NCBI GenBank assembly: GCA_037969115.1 | Contig: JBBKWQ010000333.1 | Span: forward strand, 1 to 5,435 | Source: JBBKWQ01 sp037969115 | Lineage (GTDB): Bacteria; Actinomycetota; Acidimicrobiia; Acidimicrobiales; Ilumatobacteraceae | DNA length: 5,435 nucleotides | Reading direction: 5' to 3' | In this document: one piece after another, positions 1 to 5,435 of the stretch | How the letters are laid out: the number at the start of each line of letters is the position of its first letter | Numbering within the stretch: position 1 is the stretch's first letter | The notes under the pieces: model-generated | Told to the model about the DNA's origin: nothing | Databases searched by the model: none | The model's input: the letters and a program-made list of their open reading frames with translations, nothing else | Made by a program: the position numbers and the translations under genes

Positions 1-1
1 G

Positions 2-430
2 GTCGCGGCAGCGCCCGCGCCCGCACCCACCGGCGGTGGTGGCGGTGGCGGCAGCGGAGGCAGTGCTCCGCCGGCTTCGTCGGTTGCCTCGATCGCTGTC
101 AACGCTGCGATGGGCCAGATCGGTGTGCCCTACCGGTATGCAACGTCCAGCCCCGGTGTGAACTTCGACTGCTCGGGACTCACCAAGTACGCGTGGGGTG
201 TCGCCGGCGTGTCGCTCCCACATCAGTCACGTGCCCAGGCAGCCATGCTGCCCAGCGTGTCCGCGGCGAACGCCCAACCCGGTGACCTGATCTTCTATTA
301 CAGCCCGATCAGCCACGTCGGCGTGTACCTCGGTGGTGGATCACTCGTGCACGCACCGAATACCGGATCGCACGTCAAGACGGGTGGCGTGAACTGGGGC
401 AAGGTCACCGCAATCGGTCGACCCGGCTGA
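2..430 (+). CDS. NlpC/P60-family peptidoglycan endopeptidase, C-terminal part (5' partial)
   Basis: This is the last 142 codons of a gene that begins before the window. The visible protein opens with an Ala-Pro and poly-Gly/Ser linker, followed by a complete NlpC/P60 cysteine-peptidase domain. The catalytic Cys is in NFDCSG (codon at 170-172), the catalytic His in SHVGVYLG (314-316), and the third polar residue is the His of VHAP (350-352). The Cys/His/His arrangement and the 12-residue His-His spacing match the family (for example E. coli Spr/MepS). Such enzymes are exported and cut the D-Glu-to-diamino-acid bond in peptidoglycan stem peptides during wall remodelling and cell separation. Actinobacterial RipA-like proteins often have an N-terminal coiled coil before a flexible linker, but that part cannot be seen here. 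The stop is TGA at 428-430. The family call is firm; the exact role and which paralogue it is are not. Confidence 0.93.
   Translation, partial: VAAAPAPAPTGGGGGGGSGGSAPPASSVASIAVNAAMGQIGVPYRYATSSPGVNFDCSGLTKYAWGVAGVSLPHQSRAQAAMLPSVSAANAQPGDLIFYYSPISHVGVYLGGGSLVHAPNTGSHVKTGGVNWGKVTAIGRPG
5..64 (+). repeat. Low-complexity coding tract (Ala-Pro then Gly/Ser linker)
   Basis: Codons 5-28 alternate Ala and Pro (GCN/CCC). Codons 32-64 encode seven Gly, then Ser-Gly-Gly-Ser, written mostly with mixed GGC/GGT codons. This is a flexible linker between the missing N-terminal region and the catalytic domain. The repetitive DNA may vary in length between strains by slippage, which is an inference. Confidence 0.6.
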
Positions 431-464
431 TCGCGTTCCGGCGCGGGGCGATACGGTCGGCGCT

Positions 465-1490
465 GTGCAGGGAATCAACGCGGATCGCGTCACTCGCTGG
501 CTGGTCGACGAGATCGGCGGCGCAAGGGCACCTTTCGACTTCGAACTCATCGTGGGTGGTCGGTCGAACCTGACGTTCAAGGTCACCGGCGCCGATGGGG
601 TTCGGTACGTGTTGCGCCGCCCACCCCTCGGGCAGGTGCTCGCCACCGCGCACGACATGGCCCGCGAACACCGCATCATCTCGGCGGTCGGGCGGAGCGA
701 CGTGCCCGTTGCCCCTGCACTCGGCCTGTGCACCGACGAGGCGGTCAACGACGCGCCGTTCTACGTGATGGCGTTCGTCGACGGTGAGGTACTCGACTCG
801 CCCGAGAAGGCTGCGGCACTTGCGACACCCGAGCTTCGCTACGCCGCGTCGGCCGATCTCGTCGATGTGCTGGCTCGATTGCACAACGTCGACGTCGACG
901 AGGTCGGCCTCGGCGACCTCGCCAGACGCGACGGCTACGTCGAGCGTCAGATCAGACGGTGGGCGACGCAATGGGAGAAGTCGAAGACTCGTGAGCTCCC
1001 CGCGATCGACGAGGTGGTGAAACGCCTGGCCGCCGACGTTCCTGCCCAGCAGGGGGTGGCAATCGCCCATGGTGATTACCGCTTCGGGAATTGTCTCATC
1101 GACGTCACGACCGGCCGTGTGAATGCGGTGCTCGACTGGGAGCTCTGCACACTCGGCGACCCGCTCGCCGACGTCGGGTATCTCGGCGTCTACTGGACCG
1201 ATCCGAGTCGGCCGGGCCAGATCACCGATCCGACCGGTGCCGGTGGATTCCCGTCTTTCGACGAGATCGTCGAGATGTATGCGTCGAAGACAGGCCGCGA
1301 CCTCTCGGGTATCGACTACTACATGGCGTTCTCGTCGTTCCGGTTGGCGGTGATCAGCGAGGGCGTCTACTCGCGCTACCTGAACGGAGCGATGGGTGAC
1401 GATGTGGATCCGGAGGTACTGGCGATGTTCAGAGATGGTGCGGAAGACCTGTCCGGAAAGGCGCTGACGGCGATCGGTGGCGGGGCATGA
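465..1490 (+). CDS. APH-fold phosphotransferase, ACAD10/ACAD11/LvaA-like
   Basis: This 341-residue protein has a kinase-like fold of the aminoglycoside/choline phosphotransferase superfamily. The nucleotide loop GGRSNLTFKV is at residues 31-40, and YVLRRPP (48-54) carries the basic residue at the usual Lys position. REH (67-69) supplies the likely helix-C Glu. The catalytic loop HGDYRFGN (202-209) gives the catalytic Asp204 and Asn209, and LDWE (223-226) gives the metal-binding Asp224. The VLRRPP, RQIRRW and LDWELCTLGDPLADV stretches resemble the N-terminal kinase region of ACAD10/ACAD11 and stand-alone bacterial relatives such as LvaA, which phosphorylate 4-hydroxyacyl-CoAs. A hydroxyacyl-CoA or similar substrate is therefore plausible, and antibiotic resistance is unlikely. 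The start is GTG at 465, 34 bases after the previous stop, with no strong Shine-Dalgarno sequence. The end overlaps the next gene as ATGA. The fold is certain; the substrate is inferred. Confidence 0.9.
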   Translation: MQGINADRVTRWLVDEIGGARAPFDFELIVGGRSNLTFKVTGADGVRYVLRRPPLGQVLATAHDMAREHRIISAVGRSDVPVAPALGLCTDEAVNDAPFYVMAFVDGEVLDSPEKAAALATPELRYAASADLVDVLARLHNVDVDEVGLGDLARRDGYVERQIRRWATQWEKSKTRELPAIDEVVKRLAADVPAQQGVAIAHGDYRFGNCLIDVTTGRVNAVLDWELCTLGDPLADVGYLGVYWTDPSRPGQITDPTGAGGFPSFDEIVEMYASKTGRDLSGIDYYMAFSSFRLAVISEGVYSRYLNGAMGDDVDPEVLAMFRDGAEDLSGKALTAIGGGA

Positions 1491-2230
1491 GCGTGCTCGA
1501 GGGTTGGACCCGGGGCAGCTTCACGGCGGCGGGCTACACACGCGACACCTATCGGCGTGGGGTCGGTCCGGCGGTCATCGTGATTCACGAGGTACCGGGT
1601 ATCACGCCGCTCGTCGTGAAGTTCGCGAACGACGTCGTCGAGCGGGGTTTCACGGTGGTCATGCCTGACCTGGTGGGCACTCCCGGCCGAGAACCTTCGC
1701 CGGGCTACTTGATCAAATCGGTCGCGAAGGCATGCGTCGCGAAGGAGTTCACCACGTGGGCGCTGAACAAGACCTCGCCGATCACCTCCTGGTTGCGGGC
1801 GCTCGCCCGCGCCGTCCATGCAGAGGTCGGTGGTGCCGGCGTCGGCGCCGTCGGGATGTGCTTCACCGGCGGATTTGCCCTGGGCATGATGGTCGACGAC
1901 ATCATGTTGGCCCCGGTCCTGTCGCAGCCATCTTTGCCGTTCGCTCTGGGTAAGGCCGAACGAAAGGCCGACCTCAACCTGTCGCCCGACGATCGCCAAG
2001 CCGTCGTCGACCGTGCAGCCGCCGGGTGCGAAGTGCTCGGTCTCCGGTTCATCGACGACAAGGCAGTCGGCTCGCGCTTCCAGGCGTTGCGCGACCTGCT
2101 CGGCGACGCATTCATCGCGATCGAGCTTCCGAGTGCGAACTCGAGCGACCACAGCGTGCTGACCGAGCAACGTGACGAGCCGAGTGTGCAACGGGTCCTC
2201 GAGTTCTTCGAAGCCAAACTCCTGGGGTAG
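1487..2230 (+). CDS. Dienelactone hydrolase family protein (alpha/beta hydrolase)
   Basis: This 247-residue cytoplasmic alpha/beta hydrolase has no signal peptide. The oxyanion-side segment IVIHEVPGI (31-39) contains the conserved Glu35 of the dienelactone hydrolase family. The nucleophile elbow GMCFTGG (123-129) gives Cys125. The acid is probably Asp191 in RFIDDK (187-192), and the base is His222 in DHSVLT (221-226). Length and motif order fit the family, whose founding member opens dienelactone to maleylacetate; many relatives act on other esters or lactones or are uncharacterised. The extra Thr in the elbow and the APVLSQPSLPF segment look typical of a distinct actinobacterial subgroup, from memory. 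The ATG lies inside the stop of the phosphotransferase (ATGA, 1487-1490), with a purine-rich GGTGGCGGGG stretch just upstream, so the two are probably co-translated. The family is firm; the substrate is unknown. Confidence 0.9.
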   Translation: MSVLEGWTRGSFTAAGYTRDTYRRGVGPAVIVIHEVPGITPLVVKFANDVVERGFTVVMPDLVGTPGREPSPGYLIKSVAKACVAKEFTTWALNKTSPITSWLRALARAVHAEVGGAGVGAVGMCFTGGFALGMMVDDIMLAPVLSQPSLPFALGKAERKADLNLSPDDRQAVVDRAAAGCEVLGLRFIDDKAVGSRFQALRDLLGDAFIAIELPSANSSDHSVLTEQRDEPSVQRVLEFFEAKLLG

Positions 2231-2234
2231 CGAG

Positions 2235-2265
2235 CATACCTATACCCCGCTAGGGTATGAGTATG
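2235..2265 (+). promoter_or_regulatory. CsoR-type copper operator, nested inverted repeat
   Basis: The core is ATACCC (2242-2247), a 5-base centre, then GGGTAT (2253-2258). It closely resembles the T-A-T-A-C-C-C-C type operators bound by copper-sensing CsoR proteins. A second pair of arms, CATAC (2235-2239) and GTATG (2261-2265), shares the same symmetry centre at base 2250. In all, 11 of 15 base pairs are complementary over 31 bases. It sits directly over the csoR start and is the only such palindrome I found in the window, so it probably controls csoR-copZ-copA together by autorepression. Binding itself is inferred. Confidence 0.85.
2251..2256 (+). promoter_or_regulatory. Candidate -10 box of the csoR promoter
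   Basis: TAGGGT fits the actinobacterial TANNNT -10 pattern and is the only match between the hydrolase stop and csoR. It would place the transcription start near 2263, at the A of the second csoR ATG, giving a leaderless mRNA. The matching -35 position (about 2228-2233, TAGCGA) is weak. The same bases could instead supply an AGGG ribosome-binding sequence for the ATG at 2263, so this call is tentative. Confidence 0.4.
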
Positions 2266-2550
2266 ACTCCGGGGTATCACGACGACAAGACGGCGATCCT
2301 GAAGCGTTTGCGTCGCATCGAAGGTCAGATTCGTGGCCTGCAACGCATGGTCGATGACGATACGTATTGCATCGACGTGCTCACTCAGGTGTCGGCCGCC
2401 ACGAAGGCGTTGCAGAGCGTCGCAGTGTCGCTGCTCGACGACCATCTCAGACACTGCGTCACCGGGGCCGTTCAGTCCGACGATGCCGCCGAGTCCGATC
2501 GCATCATCACCGAGGCGAGCCGCGCCATCGAGCGTCTCGTCAAGTCCTGA
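2263..2550 (+). CDS. csoR: Copper-sensing transcriptional repressor, CsoR/RcnR family
   Basis: This 95-residue all-helical repressor contains the family segment KRLRRIEGQIRGLQRMV near the N-terminus. Numbered from the ATG at 2263, the Cu(I) ligands are Cys36 (TYCIDV), His61 (DDHLRHC) and Cys65. These are the same positions as in Mycobacterium tuberculosis CsoR, and Tyr35 beside Cys36 is also kept. This Cys-His-Cys pattern marks copper sensors rather than the nickel/cobalt (RcnR) or formaldehyde (FrmR) branches. The apo tetramer binds the operator and Cu(I) releases it. It is followed by copZ and copA, the expected targets. An in-frame ATG at 2257 would add two residues (97 in total), but it lies inside the operator core with no usable ribosome site. 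The ATG at 2263 has AGGG seven bases upstream or may be leaderless, so it is preferred. Confidence 0.94.
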   Translation: MTPGYHDDKTAILKRLRRIEGQIRGLQRMVDDDTYCIDVLTQVSAATKALQSVAVSLLDDHLRHCVTGAVQSDDAAESDRIITEASRAIERLVKS

Positions 2551-2555
2551 AGGAA
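2549..2555 (+). promoter_or_regulatory. Ribosome-binding site of copZ
   Basis: GAAGGAA overlaps the last bases of the csoR stop and lies 8 bases before the ATG at 2564. It fixes that ATG as the start rather than the open frame that continues upstream through csoR, and suggests coupling to csoR termination. Confidence 0.75.
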
Positions 2556-2563
2556 CCCAGAAC

Positions 2564-2779
2564 ATGTCAACATCACCCTCTGAAACCATCACGTTGAACG
2601 TGCCCGGCATGACGTGCGGTCACTGTGAATCGGCCGTCAAGTCAGAAGTCGGCGCAGTCGCGGGCGTCATCGACGTCGTCGTCGACCTGCACACGAAAGA
2701 GGTCGTCGTCAGCGGGACGGGCCTCGAACGCCTCGCCATCGTCGCGGCCGTGGACGAAGCCGGTTTCGAGGTCGTCTGA
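2564..2779 (+). CDS. copZ: CopZ-like heavy-metal-associated (HMA) copper chaperone
   Basis: This 71-residue protein is a single HMA domain with the ferredoxin-like beta-alpha-beta-beta-alpha-beta pattern. The metal-binding loop GMTCGHC spans residues 15-21, with Cys18 and Cys21 as Cu(I) ligands, and a C-terminal EAGFEVV strand completes the fold. The size and the lack of a signal peptide fit a cytoplasmic Atx1/CopZ-type chaperone, which carries Cu(I) to the CopA ATPase and keeps free copper low. It lies 13 bases after csoR and 46 bases before copA, inside the same presumed transcript. The frame stays open upstream to 2333, but that stretch is the csoR gene read out of frame. The MTC-x-x-C motif alone would also fit another soft metal; the CsoR and CopA neighbours point to copper. 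Confidence 0.93.
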   Translation: MSTSPSETITLNVPGMTCGHCESAVKSEVGAVAGVIDVVVDLHTKEVVVSGTGLERLAIVAAVDEAGFEVV

Positions 2780-2813
2780 CACCGTGACGTCGAGCACCCG
2801 ACCAGAATCGCGC

Positions 2814-2820
2814 GAAGGAA
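2814..2820 (+). promoter_or_regulatory. Ribosome-binding site of copA
   Basis: GAAGGAA lies five bases before the ATG at 2826 and repeats the sequence used for copZ. It selects this ATG over in-frame sequence that stays open back to 2625 inside copZ. Confidence 0.78.
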
Positions 2821-2825
2821 CAGCA

Positions 2826-5003
2826 ATGTCGAATGTCGTCGATCTCGATGTCACCGGGATGACCTGCGCCGCGTGCGCGGCCCGGATCGAGAAGAAGTTG
2901 AATCGCCTCGACGGCGTCAGCGCGACAGTGAACTACGCGACCGAACGCGCTCACGTCGAGTACGACACTGCGCTGCTCGACCCCGACGAACTGATCGCGA
3001 CCGTGGAGCGCACGGGCTACGGAGCGCACTTGCCGAGCGATGACGCCGACGAGCCCGATCGGGCGGCATATCTTCGCAAGCGGCTCGTCGCCGCCGTCGT
3101 GCTCGGAGTGCCGGTGCTGCTGCTCTCGATGATCGGTCCGCTCCAGTTCGACGGCTGGCAATGGGTTGCTCTGGTGCTCGCGACGCCGGTTGCCACGTGG
3201 GCGGCGTGGCCGTTCCATCGGGCGATGGTGCTGAACGCACGCCACGGCCAGGCCACCATGGACACGCTGATCTCGATCGGCGTGATCGCCGCATACCTGT
3301 GGTCGTTGTGGGCGCTGCTCTTCACCGAAGCCGGTGACGTCGGCATGCAGATGTCCATGAGCATGACTGCCGGTTCCGGAGGTGAGCATCACATCTACCT
3401 CGAGGTCGCGTCCACCGTGGTGGCGTTCATCCTCGCTGGTCGGTACTTCGAGGCCCGGGCGAAACGCAGGGCCGGTGACGCGCTGCGCGGGCTGCTCGAT
3501 CTCGGTGCGAAAGACGTCGCAGTACTCGTCGGCGGCGAGGAGCGCCGGCTTCCGGTCGGCGACCTTCGAGTCGGCATGGAGTTCGTGGTGCGCCCCGGCG
3601 AGAAGATCGCCACCGACGGTGAGGTGGTTGCCGGTGCGTCCGCGGTCGATGCGTCGTTGGTGACGGGCGAGAGCGTGCCGGTCGAGGTCGGTCCGGGCGA
3701 CTCGGTCATCGGCGCCACGGTGAACGACAGCGGGCGACTCGTCGTGCGTGCAACCCGTGTGGGCGCCGAGACGCAGCTTGCCCAGATGGCGGTCCTCGTC
3801 GAACGTGCGCAGTCGGGCAAGGCGCCGGTCCAGCGTCTCGCCGATCGAGTCGCGGGCGTGTTCGTACCGGTCGTGATCGGACTCTCGCTGATCACGCTGG
3901 CGGTCTGGTTGCTCGTGACGGGCGACGCCGAACGATCCTTCAGCGCTGCCGTCGCTGTGCTCATCATCGCCTGCCCATGCGCTCTCGGTCTGGCCACTCC
4001 GACAGCCCTCCTCGTCGGCACCGGGCGTGGCGCTCAGCTCGGGATCCTCATCCGTGGGCCCGAGATCTTGGAGTCGACACGCCGGATCGACACGATCGTG
4101 CTCGACAAGACCGGAACGGTCACGAGCGGGAGGATGACCCTGGTCGACGTGCGGCCGGTCGAACCGATCGACCGCGGTGTCGACGGTGTTCTCGGCGCCG
4201 ATGACGTGCTCCGGATCGCCGGCGCGATCGAGGCGGCCAGCGAGCACCCGATCGCCCGTGCCATCGCGGCTGCTGCGGCCGAACGAGTCGGTCCACTTCC
4301 GGATGTCACCGAGTTCGTGAACCGAGCCGGTGCCGGCGTCGTCGGTGTGGTGGACGGGGTGACCTACACGGTCGGTCGACCCACCCTCGAGGTCGACGCC
4401 GATGCAGGGCACACGGTCGTCGAGTTGCGCGCCGGAGCGGACGTACTCGGTTTTCTTGCTGTGGCCGATGCCGTGAAACCGACATCTGCCCGGGCGGTCG
4501 AACAGCTGCACGACCTCGGTTTGCACCCTGTGCTGCTCACGGGCGACAACCGGGCCACTGCCAGAGCGGTCGCCGAGCAAGTGGGCATCACCGACGTGCG
4601 GCCCGAGGTGATGCCGGCCGACAAGGTGGCCACGATCGTCGAACTGCAGCAGCTCGGCAAGGTGGTCGCCATGGTGGGCGACGGCGTCAACGACGCCGCA
4701 GCGCTCGCTCAGGCAGACCTGGGTATCGCAATGGGGAGCGGCACCGACGTCGCGATCGAGGCGAGTGACCTCACTTTGGTGCGGAGCGACCTCGTCTCGG
4801 CAGTGGACGCGATCCGCCTCTCGCGGCGCACGTTGTCGACCATCAAGGGCAACCTGTTCTGGGCCTTCGCCTACAACGTCGCGGCGATTCCGCTCGCCAT
4901 GTCCGGTGCTCTGTCGCCGGCGATTGCGGGTGCAGCGATGGCGTTCTCGAGCGTGTTCGTGGTGTCGAACAGCTTGCGGCTGCGCCGTTTCACACCGTCT
5001 TGA
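2826..5003 (+). CDS. copA: Cu(I)-exporting P1B-type ATPase
   Basis: This 725-residue membrane pump uses ATP to expel Cu(I) from the cytoplasm. It has one N-terminal HMA domain (GMTCAAC, 11-17, Cys14 and Cys17), then about eight membrane helices (near 86-104, 112-130, 145-167, 190-208, 344-365, 372-393, 673-692 and 697-715). The actuator motif is TGES (280-283). The transport site CPC is at 383-385, and the phosphorylation site DKTG has Asp427. The nucleotide domain has HP (474-475) and GAG (502-504), followed by TGDN (572-575) and GDGVND (618-623). Tyr683-Asn684 and Met705/Ser708/Ser709 complete the Cu(I)-specific P1B-1 signature. All key residues are present and the length is usual for the family. 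The loop between the third and fourth helices holds alternating Met (174, 176, 178, 180) and His188-His189. It is third in the csoR-copZ-copA operon and probably under the same copper control. Confidence 0.96.
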   Translation: MSNVVDLDVTGMTCAACAARIEKKLNRLDGVSATVNYATERAHVEYDTALLDPDELIATVERTGYGAHLPSDDADEPDRAAYLRKRLVAAVVLGVPVLLLSMIGPLQFDGWQWVALVLATPVATWAAWPFHRAMVLNARHGQATMDTLISIGVIAAYLWSLWALLFTEAGDVGMQMSMSMTAGSGGEHHIYLEVASTVVAFILAGRYFEARAKRRAGDALRGLLDLGAKDVAVLVGGEERRLPVGDLRVGMEFVVRPGEKIATDGEVVAGASAVDASLVTGESVPVEVGPGDSVIGATVNDSGRLVVRATRVGAETQLAQMAVLVERAQSGKAPVQRLADRVAGVFVPVVIGLSLITLAVWLLVTGDAERSFSAAVAVLIIACPCALGLATPTALLVGTGRGAQLGILIRGPEILESTRRIDTIVLDKTGTVTSGRMTLVDVRPVEPIDRGVDGVLGADDVLRIAGAIEAASEHPIARAIAAAAAERVGPLPDVTEFVNRAGAGVVGVVDGVTYTVGRPTLEVDADAGHTVVELRAGADVLGFLAVADAVKPTSARAVEQLHDLGLHPVLLTGDNRATARAVAEQVGITDVRPEVMPADKVATIVELQQLGKVVAMVGDGVNDAAALAQADLGIAMGSGTDVAIEASDLTLVRSDLVSAVDAIRLSRRTLSTIKGNLFWAFAYNVAAIPLAMSGALSPAIAGAAMAFSSVFVVSNSLRLRRFTPS

Positions 5004-5048
5004 TCGGCGACGAACGAACCTGCCGGCACAGCGATACCGTGCCGAACG

Positions 5049-5435
5049 GTGCAGCACGACGGCCATGCGAAAAAGGGTGTGGCGACGCTCGCGTTCGGCA
5101 CGTTGGGGATCGTCTACGGCGACATCGGTACGAGTCCGATCTACGCCTTTCGGGAGTCGTTCGATCACTCGGGCCTCGCCGTCACGCAGGCCAACGCGTA
5201 TGGCGTCGCTTCGGTGGTCTTCTGGTCGCTGATCATCATCATCTCGATGAAGTACTTGACGCTCGTGATGCGAGCCGACAACCGCGGGGAGGGCGGCATT
5301 CTGGCGCTCACCGCGCTCGTGATGCCGCGAAGTGGCGAGGCGACGACCAGAATCTCGGTCGGTGTGGTGACCCTGGGCGTGTTCGGCACGGCACTGCTCT
5401 ACGGCGACGGGCTCATCACGCCGGCGATCTCGGTG
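5049..5435 (+). CDS. kup: KUP-family potassium uptake transporter, N-terminal part (3' partial)
   Basis: The first 129 codons run to the last base of the window. Family hallmarks are VYGDIGTSPIYAFRE (22-36), KYLTLVMRADNRGEGGILAL (68-87) and YGDGLITPAIS (118-128), matching the first helices of E. coli Kup. Asp25 in GDIGTSP corresponds to the acidic residue needed for K+ transport in Kup. About three membrane segments are visible (near 12-32, 52-74 and 102-120). KUP proteins import K+ with protons and are usually over 600 residues, so most of the gene is missing. The GTG at 5049 is the most upstream plausible start in a frame open from the copA stop; no strong ribosome site precedes it, and GTG at 5079 is an alternative. 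The gap after copA is 45 bases without a clear terminator, so read-through from the copper operon is possible. The family call is firm; the start is moderate. Confidence 0.92.
   Translation, partial: MQHDGHAKKGVATLAFGTLGIVYGDIGTSPIYAFRESFDHSGLAVTQANAYGVASVVFWSLIIIISMKYLTLVMRADNRGEGGILALTALVMPRSGEATTRISVGVVTLGVFGTALLYGDGLITPAISV

Noticed and set aside
887..900. A perfect 14-base palindrome built from GTCGAC repeats
   Set aside because: It lies inside the phosphotransferase and simply encodes Val-Asp-Val-Asp with preferred GC-rich codons; GTCGAC words are common throughout the window.
2271..2277. A third operator half-site (GGGGTAT) inside csoR, facing ATACCCC at 2242-2248
   Set aside because: It encodes the Pro-Gly-Tyr often seen in CsoR N-termini, and GGGTAT also occurs by chance inside other genes here (near 1175, 1306, 1597 and 4722).
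2333..2563. An upstream extension of copZ giving a 148-residue protein
   Set aside because: It is csoR read out of frame; the HMA domain and the ribosome site both place the start at 2564.
341..2610. Several long - strand open frames (341-748, 405-1070, 1376-2191, 1705-2610)
   Set aside because: All lie opposite well-supported + strand genes, overlap each other, and show low-complexity Arg/Ser/Ala/Asp-rich translations with no motif.
2625..2825. A 67-codon upstream extension of copA
   Set aside because: The stretch is copZ read in another frame, with a Ser/Arg/Thr-rich translation. The ATG at 2826 has a good ribosome site and starts directly before the HMA domain.
5024..5044. A possible terminator hairpin between copA and kup (CGGCAC ... 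GTGCCG, 9-base loop)
   Set aside because: The stem is only six pairs, there is no T-run, and it nearly touches the kup start, so I cannot support it as a terminator.
2709..5168. An 819-codon open frame on the - strand opposite copA
   Set aside because: It mirrors the copA codon pattern in GC-rich DNA, is rich in Arg, His, Asp and Gly without any recognisable domain, and copA is beyond doubt on the + strand.

Overview
The window is GC-rich and densely coding, with every convincing gene on the + strand. GTG and ATG starts, an ATGA stop/start overlap, a RipA/NlpC-type wall hydrolase behind a Pro/Gly-rich linker, and a CsoR-type copper operon all suggest a Gram-positive high-GC bacterium, most likely an Actinomycetota member. 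An Acidimicrobiia-like lineage is possible, but that finer placement is a guess. I see no tRNA, rRNA, CRISPR array, insertion sequence or phage gene.

Layout: (1) 2-430 is the C-terminal end of a secreted NlpC/P60 peptidoglycan endopeptidase whose N-terminus lies outside the window. (2) 465-1490 is an APH-fold phosphotransferase resembling the kinase part of ACAD10/ACAD11 and LvaA. It overlaps by four bases with (3) 1487-2230, a dienelactone-hydrolase-family alpha/beta hydrolase. These two are probably translated together. (4) After a 32-base gap that holds a strongly palindromic CsoR-type operator comes a compact copper-export operon: csoR repressor (2263-2550), a 71-residue CopZ-like copper chaperone (2564-2779) and a CopA-type Cu(I) P1B-ATPase (2826-5003). 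(5) From 5049 to the right edge is the start of a KUP-family potassium transporter.

How the copper genes work together (family knowledge applied to visible motifs): Cu(I) binds the Cys-His-Cys site of CsoR and releases it from the operator. The CopZ-like protein then buffers Cu(I) and hands it to CopA, which pumps it out of the cytoplasm. The only operator-like palindrome I found lies before csoR, so the three genes probably form one transcript. The junctions before copZ and copA each carry a clear GAAGGAA ribosome-binding sequence.

The families here are known. The most distinctive points are the nested copper operator lying on top of the csoR start, the possible leaderless csoR transcript, a Met-rich external loop in CopA, and the kinase/hydrolase pair of unknown substrate. 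I do not see evidence for a wholly new system.
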